Source: Trypanosoma brucei gambiense DAL972 (lineage: Eukaryota > Euglenozoa > Kinetoplastea > Trypanosomatida > Trypanosomatidae). Taken from it: a stretch of 64,000 bases of DNA. Both the position numbers and the translations under genes were made by a program. Where the stretch lies: the NCBI RefSeq assembly GCF_000210295.1, contig NC_026734.1, positions 646,658 to 710,657 on the forward strand. The letters run 5' to 3'. The notes under the pieces are model-generated. The model saw only the letters and a program-made list of their open reading frames with translations, was not told the DNA's origin and ran no database searches. This document shows, in pieces, positions 62,912 to 64,000 of the stretch (the first letter of the stretch is position 1; the number at the start of each line of letters is the position of its first letter).

Positions 62912-64000
62912 GATGAAGAAGAAGAAGGGGGAGGGAGATAATTTTCCTTTTGCCATCCTCTACCTTCTTTTTTTTTTCTTTGTTCTTTAAAATTATTATT
63001 CCCTCTTATCCCTTTTTCTCTTTTTGAAAAAAATAAATTAAAAAAAAACAAAGTGAGTTTAAACAAAAAATAAATAAATAAATAAATAAACAGGCGACGC
63101 GGCTCAAATTAAAAATGACTATTTTTCCTCCCTTCCTCTCTCTCTCTATCTCTCTATCTCTCTCTCTCTCTTACTTTACTTTGCTTTACTTTGCTTTTAT
63201 TTGCTTTTTCTTGTTTTAATTCTTTACAACAAGAGGAAAGTTCAGAAGTGGGAAAAGTGAGAAAATGTTTGTTCTGCGCGCGTGTTTGTATTTAAAAGAA
63301 GCAACAAAAAATAAAAAAAATAAAAAATAAAAAAAAGGCGAGAAAAGAAAATAAAAAAGAAGACAACAGAAACAAGAAGCAAAACAAGAAAGATGAAATG
63401 AAATGAAATGATATGATGTTTCGATTGGAAGGAAAATGAGGACATGCAGAGAAACGGTTTTTTTTATTTAAAAAAAAAGAGGGAAATAAAAAAGAAGCTG
63501 AAGAAAAAAACAAAACAAAACGAGCAGACAAACGAATCAGTCATAAATTATTATTATTATTATTAGTTGTGACTATTATTATTATTATTATTGTTGTTGT
63601 TGTTGTTATGAATCTGAGTGGAATGCAGCATCAGCAGTAACATCAACGAGAGAAAAAGGAAGGGAGATCAAAGAGACATGACAACACGAAATTAAAGAAA
63701 AGAAAAATAAAGATAAAAACGAAACAGAAAAGATGAAATGAATGAATGAGAGAAAATTGAAGTTATTTCTCTTTTACCCAACGCTTTGGATTTTTTTTTT
63801 GTTGCAGGTGATTATGGCGAAAAGCGAAAAAGGGAGAAGAGAAACGACGGTTGCCAAATCCCAAATCCAAGCAGAGGGTTGAGAAAATAAAAGGAGAAAT
63901 AAAAAAACAAAAACACGTTGCCACTGAAGAGTTTTTTAAAACTTTCTTATGTTTGTCCCTTTGCCATTTCATTATTACCACGATCATCATATACGTATAC
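61545..64000. other. Gene-free purine-rich and microsatellite-rich region
   Basis: There is no supported gene on either strand. The stretch begins with poly-A/G (61545-61630). It has an ATT/TTA repeat (about 61,740-61,796), a GA repeat at 62856-62907, a CT-rich region near 63,130-63,170, and further ATT and GTT repeats near 63,549-63,607. It is A-rich on the + strand, unlike most of the intergenic regions before it. This could be the end of the transcription unit. Confidence 0.5.
62856..62907 (+). repeat. GA dinucleotide repeat (about 26 units)
   Basis: This is an uninterrupted GA run inside a purine-rich region. Confidence 0.9.

Overview
The window looks like a chromosome-core segment of an African trypanosome of the Trypanosoma brucei group. 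All convincing genes lie on the + strand, lack introns, and are separated by 0.4-3 kb AU-rich spacers that carry polypyrimidine tracts followed by an AG (trans-splice acceptors) and TA, GT or ATT microsatellites. The strongest marker is a tandem array of CFB genes (cyclin-F-box-like proteins), including one clear CFB2; a degenerate VSG 3' end is also present. I cannot tell the subspecies or strain.

Region 1 (1-33,829) is one polycistron-like run. In order it holds two tandem SMP-domain proteins (the first cut by the window edge), a small coiled-coil protein, a protein with two cold-shock-like domains, an ABC transporter, a SLO/BK-type potassium channel, an uncharacterised protein, a Ctf4/AND-1 replication-fork protein (with an in-frame gap that looks like an assembly artefact), a GNAT acetyltransferase, a TMEM41/VTT-domain membrane protein and a coiled-coil RING-finger protein. 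A 3.2 kb gene-free, homopolymer-rich stretch (25,098-28,287) separates the last two from the rest.

Region 2 (34,486-38,381) is an island between two gaps. It holds a 1.2 kb CFB1 fragment that breaks off inside the RNA-binding region and runs straight into a VSG pseudogene, followed by a VSG-like 3' flank with a near match (14/16) to the conserved VSG 16-mer.

Region 3 (38,482-61,240) is the CFB array, with about 3.05-3.10 kb per unit. It contains a 3' CFB1 fragment, a CFB2/CFB1 hybrid with a premature TGA, one intact CFB2, three intact CFB1 genes and two CFB1 copies cut by gaps. CFB2 is followed by 2.6 kb of unique sequence and then a gap, so the relative order of CFB2 and the downstream CFB1 units is not secure.

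Region 4 (61,545-64,000) is gene-free, polypurine and microsatellite rich.

Functionally, the array is the notable part. CFB2 is known to bind the VSG mRNA 16-mer and to sustain VSG expression. CFB1 and CFB2 here share an F-box, an RRM-like region and a C-terminal [Y/F]RHDPY motif of the kind bound by MKT1, but differ in their N-terminal and C-terminal regions. The other genes are housekeeping or membrane functions that happen to share the polycistron. Several apparent upstream starts are GTG or TTG, so I moved starts to the first in-frame ATG.
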